Source of the DNA: Ferrovibrio sp964429465
Lineage (GTDB): Bacteria; Pseudomonadota; Alphaproteobacteria; Ferrovibrionales; Ferrovibrionaceae
Reading direction: 5' to 3'
Assembly: GCA_964429465.1 (NCBI GenBank)
Contig: CAYSCA010000137.1
Location: 1-8,771 of the forward strand
Length of the DNA stretch: 8,771 bases
In this document: piece by piece, positions 1-6,346 of the stretch
Position numbering within the stretch: the stretch's first letter is position 1
Layout of the letters: every line of letters begins with the position of its first letter
Notes under the pieces: generated by a model
The model's input: the letters and a program-made list of their open reading frames with translations, nothing else
Database searches by the model: none
Told to the model about the DNA's origin: nothing
Made by a program: the position numbers and the translations under genes

Positions 1-1730
1 CCAATCGTGTCGGCTTTCTGGATCATCGCATAGGTGGCGGGGTCGTCGCGCGGCACCGAATGGAGCTCGTACTTTTGCCCGTAATGCCGCTCGATCAGGT
101 CGAACGATTTGCGCAGGCAGGTCAGCATCCCGAGCGCCAGCACGTCGACCTTCAGGATCCCGAGCTCGTCGATATCGTCCTTGTCCCACTGGACCACGGT
201 GCGATCGGGCATGGCGGCATTCTCGATCGGCACCAGTTCGGCCAGCGGGCCCCTGCTGATGACGAAGCCGCCGACATGCTGCGACAGGTGACGCGGAAAG
301 CCGACCAGTGCCTGTGCGAGCTGCAGGGTCTGGGTGATGCGCGGCGTATCGGGGTCGATGCCGGCCTCGCGGATCTGGTCTTCGGTGATGCCTTCGCGGC
401 CCCAGCCCCACAGGCTTTTGGCCAGGCGGTCCACCAGGTCGGGCGACAGGCCCATCGCCTTGCCGGCATCGCGGATGGCGCTGCGCGGCTGGTAGCGGAT
501 CACCGTGGCGGCCAGGCCGGCGCGCTCGCGGGTATAGGTCTTGTAGATGTGCTGGATGACCTCCTCGCGGCGTCCATGCTCGAAATCGACATCGATATCG
601 GGCGGCTCGCGGCGCTCCTCCGAGATGAAGCGCTCGAACAGAAGGCCGACCTCTTCCGGCTTGGCCGCCGTGATGCCGAGGCAGTAACAGACGATCGAAT
701 TGGCCGCCGAGCCGCGGCCCTGGCAGAGGATGCCGTTTTTGTTCGCGAACTCGACGATGCGGTAGACGGTGAGGAAATAGGGCGCGTAATTCATCCGTCC
801 GATCAGCGTCAGCTCATGCCCGATCTGGGCTCTGAACTTTTCCGGGATGCCGGCCGGGTATTTCTCCTGCGCGCCCAGCCAGGTCAGCCGCACCAGTTCA
901 TCCTGTGGTGTGGCGCTCTTGCCCTTGGCTTCCTCGGGATATTCGTAGCGCAGTTCCCTCAGCGAGAATGTGCAGCGTGCGGCAATCTCCATGCTGCGCG
1001 CGATGGTCTGTGGATGGCGGCGGAACAGGCGCGCCATGATCTGCGGTGATTTCAGGTGCCGCTCGGCATTAGCCTGCAGGCGGAAGCCGGCCGTGTCGAT
1101 GCTGCAGCCATGGCGGATGCAGGTCAGTACATCCTGCAGGATGCGGCGTTCTGGCGTGTGATAGAGTACGTCGTTGGTGGCGACGAGCGCGATGTTATGC
1201 TCTGCGGCAAAAGCCGTCAGCCTTTCCTGCCGCTGCCGGTCCTGCCCGTCGAAGCGGCAGCAGACGGCCAGCGACAGCGCATCGCCACAGCTCTGTCGCA
1301 GCTCACGCGCATGGGATGCGAAATCTTCGTTCGGCTCGTCGGGCGGCAGGAGGATGACCTGCTGGCCTTTCAGGCTTTCCAGCAGGTCGGACCACCAGAG
1401 TTCACATTCGCCCTTGGGCGCGGCCCGGCGTCCTTTGCTGATCAGTTGTGCCAGCCGGCCATAGGCCGAACGGTCTTCCGGCAGCAGCAGGACGGACGGG
1501 CCGTCGCGCAGGTCGATGCGCGCGCCAATGATCAGCTGCAGCGTCTCCTCGAGACCTTGCTGGCGGATGGCCGACAGGGCGCGCACCACGCCGGCCAGGC
1601 TGTTGCGGTCGGTGATCGCGATCGCCGAAAGGCCGAGCGCGGCCGCCTGGCCGACCAGTTCATGGGCATGGCTGGCGCCTTCGAGGAAGGAGAAGTTACT
1701 GGTCACCTGCAGTTCCGCGTAAGCCGTCAT
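1..1730 (-). CDS. dnaE2: Error-prone DNA polymerase DnaE2 (ImuC), N-terminal 576 residues; 3' end outside window
   Basis: This is a C-family DNA polymerase alpha-subunit paralogue that performs damage-induced, error-prone translesion synthesis with ImuA and ImuB. The start ATG (1730-1728) overlaps the imuB stop as ATGA, and the frame stays open to the window edge (576 complete codons). The family is roughly 1000-1100 residues, so a little over half is present. The N-terminus reads AELQVTSNFSFLEGASH, the typical DnaE2 PHP-domain opening. The polymerase core shows GRGSAANS near residue 338, then PPDIDVDFEHGRRE (376-389), where D380 and D382 match the catalytic aspartates of DnaE. KVDVLALGMLT (527-537) supplies the third, D529. 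All three catalytic acids are therefore retained. PHP metal ligands look incomplete, as is usual for DnaE2. No good Shine-Dalgarno is seen before the ATG, so translation is probably coupled to imuB. Replicative DnaE is an unlikely alternative given the N-terminus and operon. Confidence 0.97.
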   Translation of the reverse strand, partial: MTAYAELQVTSNFSFLEGASHAHELVGQAAALGLSAIAITDRNSLAGVVRALSAIRQQGLEETLQLIIGARIDLRDGPSVLLLPEDRSAYGRLAQLISKGRRAAPKGECELWWSDLLESLKGQQVILLPPDEPNEDFASHARELRQSCGDALSLAVCCRFDGQDRQRQERLTAFAAEHNIALVATNDVLYHTPERRILQDVLTCIRHGCSIDTAGFRLQANAERHLKSPQIMARLFRRHPQTIARSMEIAARCTFSLRELRYEYPEEAKGKSATPQDELVRLTWLGAQEKYPAGIPEKFRAQIGHELTLIGRMNYAPYFLTVYRIVEFANKNGILCQGRGSAANSIVCYCLGITAAKPEEVGLLFERFISEERREPPDIDVDFEHGRREEVIQHIYKTYTRERAGLAATVIRYQPRSAIRDAGKAMGLSPDLVDRLAKSLWGWGREGITEDQIREAGIDPDTPRITQTLQLAQALVGFPRHLSQHVGGFVISRGPLAELVPIENAAMPDRTVVQWDKDDIDELGILKVDVLALGMLTCLRKSFDLIERHYGQKYELHSVPRDDPATYAMIQKADTI

Positions 1731-3196
1731 GCGAATAATCCATGCAGGAACCAGGTCTCGCGGCTGCGGAACAGCCAGTAGCGCCGGCCCTCGGTATCTT
1801 CCGCGCAGTAATAGTCGCGCGGGCTTTCCCCGGGATCGCGCCACCATTCCGGTGCGATGCGTTCGGGCCCGTCCATGCGGGCCAGATCGCGGCGCCGGCG
1901 ATGCCAGTGGATGGCGCTCGGCCAGCCGTTGCTGCCGGCTTCTGTCTCCAGCATCTGCGGATAGGGCAGCAGGGCGACGGGGCGCGGAGCCGCAGCCGGC
2001 TTCAGCGGCAGCGGCGGCGCAAGCGGCGGTGCGGCATGGATGGCGCGTTCGGGCCAGTGGCTCTCCACCGTCTGTGGCCGGAACACCGATCTGCGGCCCA
2101 GCCTGGCCTGCAGGCGGTCGATGCATTCGGCGATGCCGCCATCCTCCTCGCCGGCCGCCGCGATCGCCTGTTGGCTGCCGGACAGCGGCTCGGTGACATT
2201 GGCATCCAGCAGCATCATGTCGATGCCGAAACCCGGATCGATGCCATCCAGCAGGTCGCGGTAGAGCCGCAAGAGATGTGCCGGGCTGCGGCTCGCGCGG
2301 CTGGTGCCGACGCGCAAGGTCTGCACATGGCCGTCGACGCGGTAACTGTGCAGGGACAATTGCCGCGCGCCGCGCTGATGCTGTTCCAGCAGATTGCACA
2401 GGGTCTCGAGCAGATGCTGCAGCATCATGTCGATGGCATCGCGGGTGAGGATCGGTTCGGCCAGGCTGGCGCGTGCGCGCCAGGGCGCCGGCACCAGGCG
2501 CGGCGAGATCGGCTCCTCGCTGCGGCCGAACAGCTTGTCGAGGCGGTCGACGGGCTGCAGGCCGAAGCGGCGTGTCAGCGGCCCGCGCGGCAGCTTCGTC
2601 AAAGCCGCGACTGTCGTCATGCCGAGGCGTTTCAGGTCGCCGGCGATATCCCCGGCCAGGCGCAGGGCTTCGATCGGCAGGGGGCCGAGCCGGTCGAGGC
2701 CGCTGCCCGGCGGCAGCACACTGCCCTTGCCATGATGCGCCCAGGCCCAGGCGGCAGCCGGCGTATCGGCGATGGAAAGCCGCGCATTGCAGCCGAGTTG
2801 CGCGAAGCTCTGCCGCATCATCTGCAGCATCGCGGTCTCGCCGCCGAAAAGATGCGGCACGCCGCTGGCATCGAGGATCAGCCCGTCATCGTCGTCTGTT
2901 GCCGCCCAGGGCGAGAAGCGGCTGCACCAGTCGCAGAGCTGCGCCAGGGCTTCCTGATCGCCGGCCGCATCGGCCTCGCCGTTGACGAGTTCGGGCACCA
3001 GCGCGCGCGCATCGGCCAGCCGCATGCCGGGCGAAAGCCCCTCGGCGGCGGCTCGCGCATCGACGGCGGTGAGGCGGATGCCGCCGCTGGTGCGCTGGAT
3101 CAGGGCGAGCGGGGAATGCGGCGCCGCGTTACTCCGCTGCCGCCGCCAGCGATCGGTCGGCCAGTGCGGCAACCAGACGGAAATGAAGCGACGCAT
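1727..3196 (-). CDS. imuB: ImuB, Y-family polymerase-like translesion synthesis hub protein
   Basis: ImuB resembles Y-family polymerases but is thought not to polymerise; in the family it links the beta clamp, ImuA and DnaE2. The 489-residue frame starts MRRFISVWLPHWPTDRW, the usual ImuB opening. At the DinB position where the first catalytic aspartate would sit there is VWLP, so the active site is missing, as expected. GLILDASGVPHLFGGE (105-120) is the palm segment. Residues 275-289 (RGARQLSLHSYRVDG) fit the little-finger region. A proline-rich linker (about 386-413) precedes the ImuB C-terminal domain with GPERIAPEWWR (443-453), RDYYCAEDTEGRRYWLFR and terminal WFLHGLFA. I chose the ATG at 3196; a TTG 15 bases further upstream would add five untypical residues. 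It overlaps the 3' end of imuA by 68 nt and the dnaE2 start by 4 nt. Near SQQAI (341-345), where many relatives carry a beta-clamp motif, the hydrophobic end is weak. Confidence 0.95.
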   Translation of the reverse strand: MRRFISVWLPHWPTDRWRRQRSNAAPHSPLALIQRTSGGIRLTAVDARAAAEGLSPGMRLADARALVPELVNGEADAAGDQEALAQLCDWCSRFSPWAATDDDDGLILDASGVPHLFGGETAMLQMMRQSFAQLGCNARLSIADTPAAAWAWAHHGKGSVLPPGSGLDRLGPLPIEALRLAGDIAGDLKRLGMTTVAALTKLPRGPLTRRFGLQPVDRLDKLFGRSEEPISPRLVPAPWRARASLAEPILTRDAIDMMLQHLLETLCNLLEQHQRGARQLSLHSYRVDGHVQTLRVGTSRASRSPAHLLRLYRDLLDGIDPGFGIDMMLLDANVTEPLSGSQQAIAAAGEEDGGIAECIDRLQARLGRRSVFRPQTVESHWPERAIHAAPPLAPPLPLKPAAAPRPVALLPYPQMLETEAGSNGWPSAIHWHRRRRDLARMDGPERIAPEWWRDPGESPRDYYCAEDTEGRRYWLFRSRETWFLHGLFA

Positions 3197-3807
3197 GATC
3201 GAATTCCACAAGCCAGGAGGCAGGCTGTCCGCCGCGGCAGCGCTCCAGCGCCACCGACCAGCGCGGCGAGCGGCCGTCGCTCAGCGCGGCCTCGACGCGC
3301 CAGCGGGTCAGCGCCGCCGAAGGCGAGGCATCGCGGCGCACCAGCAGGCCGAGTCCGTTCCCGTTTTCGGCGGCAAGCTGCAGGCGGCGTGTCTCGGTGA
3401 GATCGGCCTGATCGATCTCGGCAATCACCGCGCCGAAGCCGGGCGTGCGCAGCGCATCTTCAAAAGCCCAGAGGCGGTCCTGCGGCCGCCGCGCCCAGGC
3501 CATGGTCAGCCGACGATGGTCGAGGCCGAAAGCGGTCAGGCCGGGGGCGTAAGCCTGCTGGTCCGGGGTGATCCACAGGATCGGCCGGCCCGGACGGACC
3601 CGCGCCAGATAGGCGGCGAGGAAGCCGGTGATCGAAGGCGCATAGCCGACGATCTCGTGCAGGCTGCCGGCGGGCAGGCCGCCCCAGGGCAGGGCCTCAT
3701 CCAGAGCCGGTTCATGAAAAGGGAAGACCTTGCCGGTCAGCACCCGGCCGCTGCCGGTTAGCCGNNNNNNNNNNTTCGATCACCCCTGTCTGTACCTGCT
3801 GAACCAT
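3129..3807 (-). CDS. imuA: ImuA, SOS mutagenesis accessory protein; N-terminal region interrupted by a 10-N gap
   Basis: ImuA is a RecA/SulA-like protein required with ImuB and DnaE2 for damage-induced mutagenesis. The recognisable part follows the gap: GKVFPFHEPALDEALPWGGL, then LHEIVGYAPS, PILWITPDQQAYAPGLTAFGL and AENGNGLGLLVRR, all in the family order. The start ATG (3807-3805) has an exact AGGAGG five bases upstream and encodes MVQQVQTGVIE before the Ns (3765-3774). After the gap the frame resumes as RLTGSGRVLTGK and continues to TAA (3131-3129). The known codons number 11 plus 211, and both flanks end on codon boundaries. The true gap must therefore be a multiple of three if the gene is intact, yet 10 Ns are shown, so the run looks like a placeholder. 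The missing stretch probably holds part of the short N-terminal helix. A GTG at 3743 would give an intact 204-residue frame but leaves the strong RBS unexplained. Confidence 0.9.
3765..3774. other. Assembly gap (10 N)
   Basis: Ten ambiguous bases lie inside imuA. Both flanks encode ImuA on the minus strand, so the join is very likely correct but the length is probably arbitrary: ten bases would shift the frame, whereas any multiple of three would keep it. Confidence 0.97.
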
Positions 3808-3812
3808 GCTGG

Positions 3813-3818
3813 CCTCCT
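3813..3818 (-). promoter_or_regulatory. Shine-Dalgarno site of imuA
   Basis: The minus strand reads AGGAGG, a perfect anti-16S match, with a five-base spacer (CCAGC) before the ATG at 3807. This decides the imuA start upstream of the N gap. It is clearly stronger than the ribosome sites of the other genes here. Confidence 0.85.
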
Positions 3819-3849
3819 GATCAATAGCGTATATGTTCTACTATTGATC
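3819..3849. repeat. Perfect 9-bp inverted repeat upstream of imuA
   Basis: GATCAATAG (3819-3827) and CTATTGATC (3841-3849) are exact reverse complements separated by 13 bases. The left arm abuts the imuA Shine-Dalgarno and the right arm contains the second half of the LexA-like element. It could be an operator, or a hairpin affecting imuA initiation if the transcript starts far enough upstream. Confidence 0.6.
3835..3849. promoter_or_regulatory. LexA-box-like element (GTTC-N7-GATC)
   Basis: The plus strand reads GTTCTACTATTGATC. The alphaproteobacterial LexA box is GTTC-N7-GTTC, so one base of the eight conserved ones differs (A for T in the second half). It overlaps the proposed -10 hexamer and part of the spacer of the imuA promoter, where a repressor would block RNA polymerase. 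imuA-imuB-dnaE2 cassettes are known LexA targets in Caulobacter and relatives. Assignment by similarity and position only. Confidence 0.6.
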
Positions 3850-3863
3850 TATAGAATTGCCAA
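3835..3863 (-). promoter_or_regulatory. Candidate sigma70-type promoter of imuA-imuB-dnaE2
   Basis: On the minus strand TTGGCA (3863-3858, four of six matches to TTGACA) is followed after 17 bases by TAGAAC (3840-3835, four of six matches to TATAAT). Transcription would start near 3828, leaving a leader of about 20 bases that just includes the AGGAGG. The AT-rich composition here contrasts with the surrounding GC-rich genes. The hexamers are imperfect, so this is a proposal. Confidence 0.45.
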
Positions 3864-3878
3864 AATGTTCTTATTCCT

Positions 3879-3888
3879 AGCTTAAGCT
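3879..3888. repeat. 10-bp palindrome AGCTTAAGCT
   Basis: AGCTTAAGCT is self-complementary with no spacer, located between the end of ccoS and the imuA promoter. With no loop it is unlikely to form a useful RNA hairpin; it may be a protein site or chance in AT-rich sequence. Confidence 0.3.
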
Positions 3889-3906
3889 TTTGATCCGCCT
3901 CCAAAT

Positions 3907-3943
3907 CGGCACCTCAGACGAGCATGAGGGGGATGATGTGCCG
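3907..3943 (-). terminator. Possible bulged stem-loop just after ccoS
   Basis: Immediately after the ccoS stop the minus strand reads CGGCAC, and GTGCCG follows 25 bases later, giving a 6-bp stem. Inside it CTCA can pair with TGAG, making a longer stem with a nine-base bulge on one side. Only a short ATTT follows, so this is not a classical intrinsic terminator, but it is the only structured element at the end of the oxidase operon. Confidence 0.3.
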
Positions 3944-4099
3944 TCAGCCGGCCGGGCGGTCTTCATCATAAAGGATGCGCTCGGCAGCGCCGTCCAGGTC
4001 CTGGTACTGCCCGCTGCGCAGCGACCAGAGAAACAGGCCGAGCCCGATGGCGCCGAGCGCCAGAGACAGCGGGACGAGATAGAAGAAGCCGTCCATCAT
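3944..4099 (-). CDS. ccoS: CcoS, cbb3-type cytochrome oxidase assembly protein
   Basis: CcoS is a small inner-membrane protein needed for cofactor insertion into the cbb3 oxidase catalytic subunit. The 51-residue frame begins MMDGFFYLVPLSLALGAIGL, a single membrane span (about residues 5-25), followed by the family's WSLRSGQYQDLDG segment and an acidic tail RILYDEDRPAG. Size, span and the SGQYQDLDG motif fit the family. The ATG at 4099 overlaps the ccoI stop by 4 nt (ATGA), with GGGGCGGA upstream. An adjacent ATG at 4096 is an equally good start and would remove only one Met. It is the last gene of the oxidase block, directly after ccoI, the usual place for ccoS. Confidence 0.93.
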   Translation of the reverse strand: MMDGFFYLVPLSLALGAIGLGLFLWSLRSGQYQDLDGAAERILYDEDRPAG

Positions 4100-6345
4100 T
4101 CCGCCCCTTCCGGCAGCCCCATCCGCAATCCGCCCTGCGCCGCGGCAGGCGCGCGATGCAGGCGGTTCAGCCGCAGGGCATTGCCGACCACGATGATGGA
4201 AGACGACGACATCACCAGGGCGGCGATCAGCGGCGTGATATGGCCGCTGAGGGCGAAGGGCAGGGCGACGGCGTTGTATCCCAGCGCCAGCGCGAAATTC
4301 TGGCGGATCAACTGGCCGGCGCGGCGTGCCACCTCCATCGCCTGCGGCACGGCCTGCAGGCTGTCGCGCAGGAAGACGAAATCGGCGGCATTGCGACCGA
4401 TATCGGCAGCGGAGGCTGGCGCCATCGAGGCATGGGCCGCGGCCAGTGCCGGCGCATCGTTCAGCCCATCGCCCACCATCAGCACCTTGCGGCCCCGGGC
4501 AGCCAGCGCCGCCAGATGCGCGGCTTTATCGCCCGGCAGCATGGCAGCCCGGTAATCCGCGATGCCAAGCTGCCGCGCCACCGCAGCCACGGCTTCCGGG
4601 CGGTCGCCGGACAGGATCTCGGTCCGCAGGCCGCGCTGCTGCAATTGCGCCACCGCCGCGCGCGCATCCGGGCGCAGGCGGTCATCGAAGCGGAAGGCGG
4701 CGAGCTGCAGGCCGTCCTGCGCCAGCACGGTGCCGGCGGCCTCGGCCGTGCCGCCGGTTGCCCAGCCGGCGCGGCCAAGACGGTAGATGCGACCGTCTGC
4801 GGTCTCGGCTTCCAGGCCACGGCCGGGATGCTCTTCGATCCGCGCAAACCGCAGCGGCGCGGCGGCAGCCGAAGCGGCCAAAGCGCGTGACTGCGGGTGG
4901 CGGGAATGCACCGCAATGGCCGCCGCCGTGGCGAGATGCCGCGGATCGATTTCCGCGCGGTTGGCCAGTGCCAGCCGGCCGGTCGTCAGGGTGCCGGTCT
5001 TGTCGAAGACGACCGTATCGATCTGGTCGAGCCGTTCCATGGCGGCGCCGTCCTTCACCATGATGCCGGCCTCGAACAGACGGCGCGCCGCCACCACCTG
5101 CACCATCGGCACCGCGAGCGCCAGCGCGCAGGGACAGGTAATGATCAGCACGGCAACTGCGACGGTCAGGGCATGATGCAGGTCGCTGCCGGCCAGCATC
5201 CAGCCGGCAAAGCCCAGGAAGGCGGCAAGATGCACCACCGGCGCATAGAGCCGCGCGGCACGGTCCGCGATGCGGCGATATCCGGCGCGGCCTGATTCGG
5301 CGGCTTCCATCAGCCGCATCATCTCGGCCAGGAAGGATTTCTGCGCCGTTGCAGTGGCCTGCATGGTCAGCGGCGCCGTGAGGTTCAGGGTGCCGGCCTG
5401 CAGCTCGGTGCCTTCGGTGGCGGCCCGCGGCAGGCTTTCGCCGGTGACCAGCGCGCAATCGAGATCAGAGGCGCCGGCGGTCACATAACCGTCCACCGGC
5501 ACGCGCTCGCCCGCCGCCAGGACGATCTGCATGCCCGGCTGCAGTTCGTCGACCGGCAGGTATTCGTGGCCGCCATCGGGCCGCCGCACGACCGCGCCGC
5601 GTGCCGCCAGGCGTTCCAGACCCCTGACCGCCTGCCGGGCACGTTCGCGCATCATGTGATCCAGCACACGGCCGACCAGCAGGAAGAACAGCAGCGAAAT
5701 GGCTGCATCGAAATAGGCGTGCTCGCCATGGGTCAGCGTATCGTAGAGACTCATGCCGAAGGCGAGCAGCACGCCGATCGAGATCGGCACATCCATATTG
5801 GTTTGCCCGCGGCGCAGCGCCAGCCAGGCCGACCGGTAGAAGACCTGGCCGGAAAACGCCGCCGCAGGCAGCGCCACCAGCGCCGAAAGCCAGTGGAACA
5901 GGTTGCGCGAGTCCGCGTCGGCGCCGGCCCAGACCGACATCGAGAACAGCATCACGTTGCCGGCCGCGAAACCCGCCACTGCCAGGGCCCAGAGCAGCCG
6001 CGGCAGCACGCCGTCCTTTTCGGTCTGTCCCGCATCGTCCAGATGCGCCGGATAGCCCAGCCGGTCGAGCGTCTCGAACAGCGGCGGCCGCTCGGCCTCG
6101 CGCCACTGCACGGTGACCCGTCGGGTCGACAGATTGACACGCGCCCGGACAATGCCCGGAAGGCTGTCCAGGCCCCGTTCGATGGTGCGGATGCAGCCGC
6201 CGCAATGGATCGTCGGCACCGAAATCTCGGTCTGCTGCAGGCCGTCGCCAATGGGATGGCTGGCGAGCAGGATCTCCTCCCATGGCGGGCCGAACCCGGT
6301 CTGCTGCGACAGGTCCGGCTCGCCGCCAGGCAGGCAGCAGCTCAT
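4096..6345 (-). CDS. ccoI: CcoI/FixI, copper-translocating P-type ATPase for cbb3 oxidase maturation
   Basis: This P1B-type ATPase exports copper from the cytoplasm for building the Cu-B centre of cbb3 oxidase. In the 749-residue protein I see an N-terminal Cys pair (C3, C4), then a heavy-metal-associated domain with TIHCGGCIRT (metal ligands C48 and C51). Four membrane spans follow (about 116-138, 148-168, 184-203, 209-228). The actuator motif is TGES (301-304). The sixth span carries the transport motif CPC (404-406). The phosphorylation motif is DKTGT with D448, the nucleotide-domain HP is 483-484, and the hinge GDGLND is 625-630. The end has YN (690-691) and MSSSSIIVVGN (712-722). All catalytic and metal residues are present. 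The FixI-type N-terminus (SCCLPGGEP) and its place before ccoS argue for CcoI rather than a CopA detoxification pump. The start ATG lies one base after the upstream gene's stop, with GGGGTGAA before it. Confidence 0.96.
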   Translation of the reverse strand: MSCCLPGGEPDLSQQTGFGPPWEEILLASHPIGDGLQQTEISVPTIHCGGCIRTIERGLDSLPGIVRARVNLSTRRVTVQWREAERPPLFETLDRLGYPAHLDDAGQTEKDGVLPRLLWALAVAGFAAGNVMLFSMSVWAGADADSRNLFHWLSALVALPAAAFSGQVFYRSAWLALRRGQTNMDVPISIGVLLAFGMSLYDTLTHGEHAYFDAAISLLFFLLVGRVLDHMMRERARQAVRGLERLAARGAVVRRPDGGHEYLPVDELQPGMQIVLAAGERVPVDGYVTAGASDLDCALVTGESLPRAATEGTELQAGTLNLTAPLTMQATATAQKSFLAEMMRLMEAAESGRAGYRRIADRAARLYAPVVHLAAFLGFAGWMLAGSDLHHALTVAVAVLIITCPCALALAVPMVQVVAARRLFEAGIMVKDGAAMERLDQIDTVVFDKTGTLTTGRLALANRAEIDPRHLATAAAIAVHSRHPQSRALAASAAAAPLRFARIEEHPGRGLEAETADGRIYRLGRAGWATGGTAEAAGTVLAQDGLQLAAFRFDDRLRPDARAAVAQLQQRGLRTEILSGDRPEAVAAVARQLGIADYRAAMLPGDKAAHLAALAARGRKVLMVGDGLNDAPALAAAHASMAPASAADIGRNAADFVFLRDSLQAVPQAMEVARRAGQLIRQNFALALGYNAVALPFALSGHITPLIAALVMSSSSIIVVGNALRLNRLHRAPAAAQGGLRMGLPEGAE

Positions 6346-6346
6346 C

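Larger units (their letters stand above)
3808..3943. other. Intergenic region between the cbb3 operon and the imu operon
   Basis: These 136 bases hold no gene. The half next to imuA is markedly AT-rich compared with the flanking genes and carries the imuA RBS, inverted repeat, LexA-like site and promoter candidate. The half next to ccoS carries the possible stem-loop. It is the only non-coding stretch over about 15 bases in the window. Confidence 0.9.

Noticed and set aside
60..1781. Plus-strand open frames (60-1049 and 1056-1781) opposite dnaE2
   Set aside because: Antisense shadows of a gene with full DnaE2 motifs; no domain signature of their own.
3197..3211. TTG start extending ImuB by five residues
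   Set aside because: The ATG at 3196 gives the standard MRRFISVWLP start of the family; the extension is not typical.
1742..3400. Long plus-strand open frame of 552 codons opposite imuB and imuA
   Set aside because: It is antisense to two well-supported genes, has the Ala/Gly/Arg/Gln/His-rich composition of a high-GC shadow frame, and no recognisable domain.
3765..3774. True frameshift or pseudogene of imuA
   Set aside because: The frame is intact on both sides up to the N run, and the apparent shift comes only from the arbitrary number of Ns.
3820..3848. FNR/FixK box (TTGAT-N4-ATCAA) in the ccoS-imuA region
   Set aside because: The half sites ATCAA (3820-3824) and TTGAT (3844-3848) are present but in the outward orientation with the wrong spacing. 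The cbb3 promoter should lie upstream of ccoN, outside the window.
3867..3881. Second LexA-like GTTC (3867-3870) upstream of imuA
   Set aside because: The expected partner seven bases later reads TAGC, matching GTTC at only the last base.
4096..6345. General CopA-type copper detoxification ATPase
   Set aside because: The N-terminal SCC segment, the TIHCGGC metal domain and the placement between the cbb3 genes and ccoS fit CcoI/FixI better.
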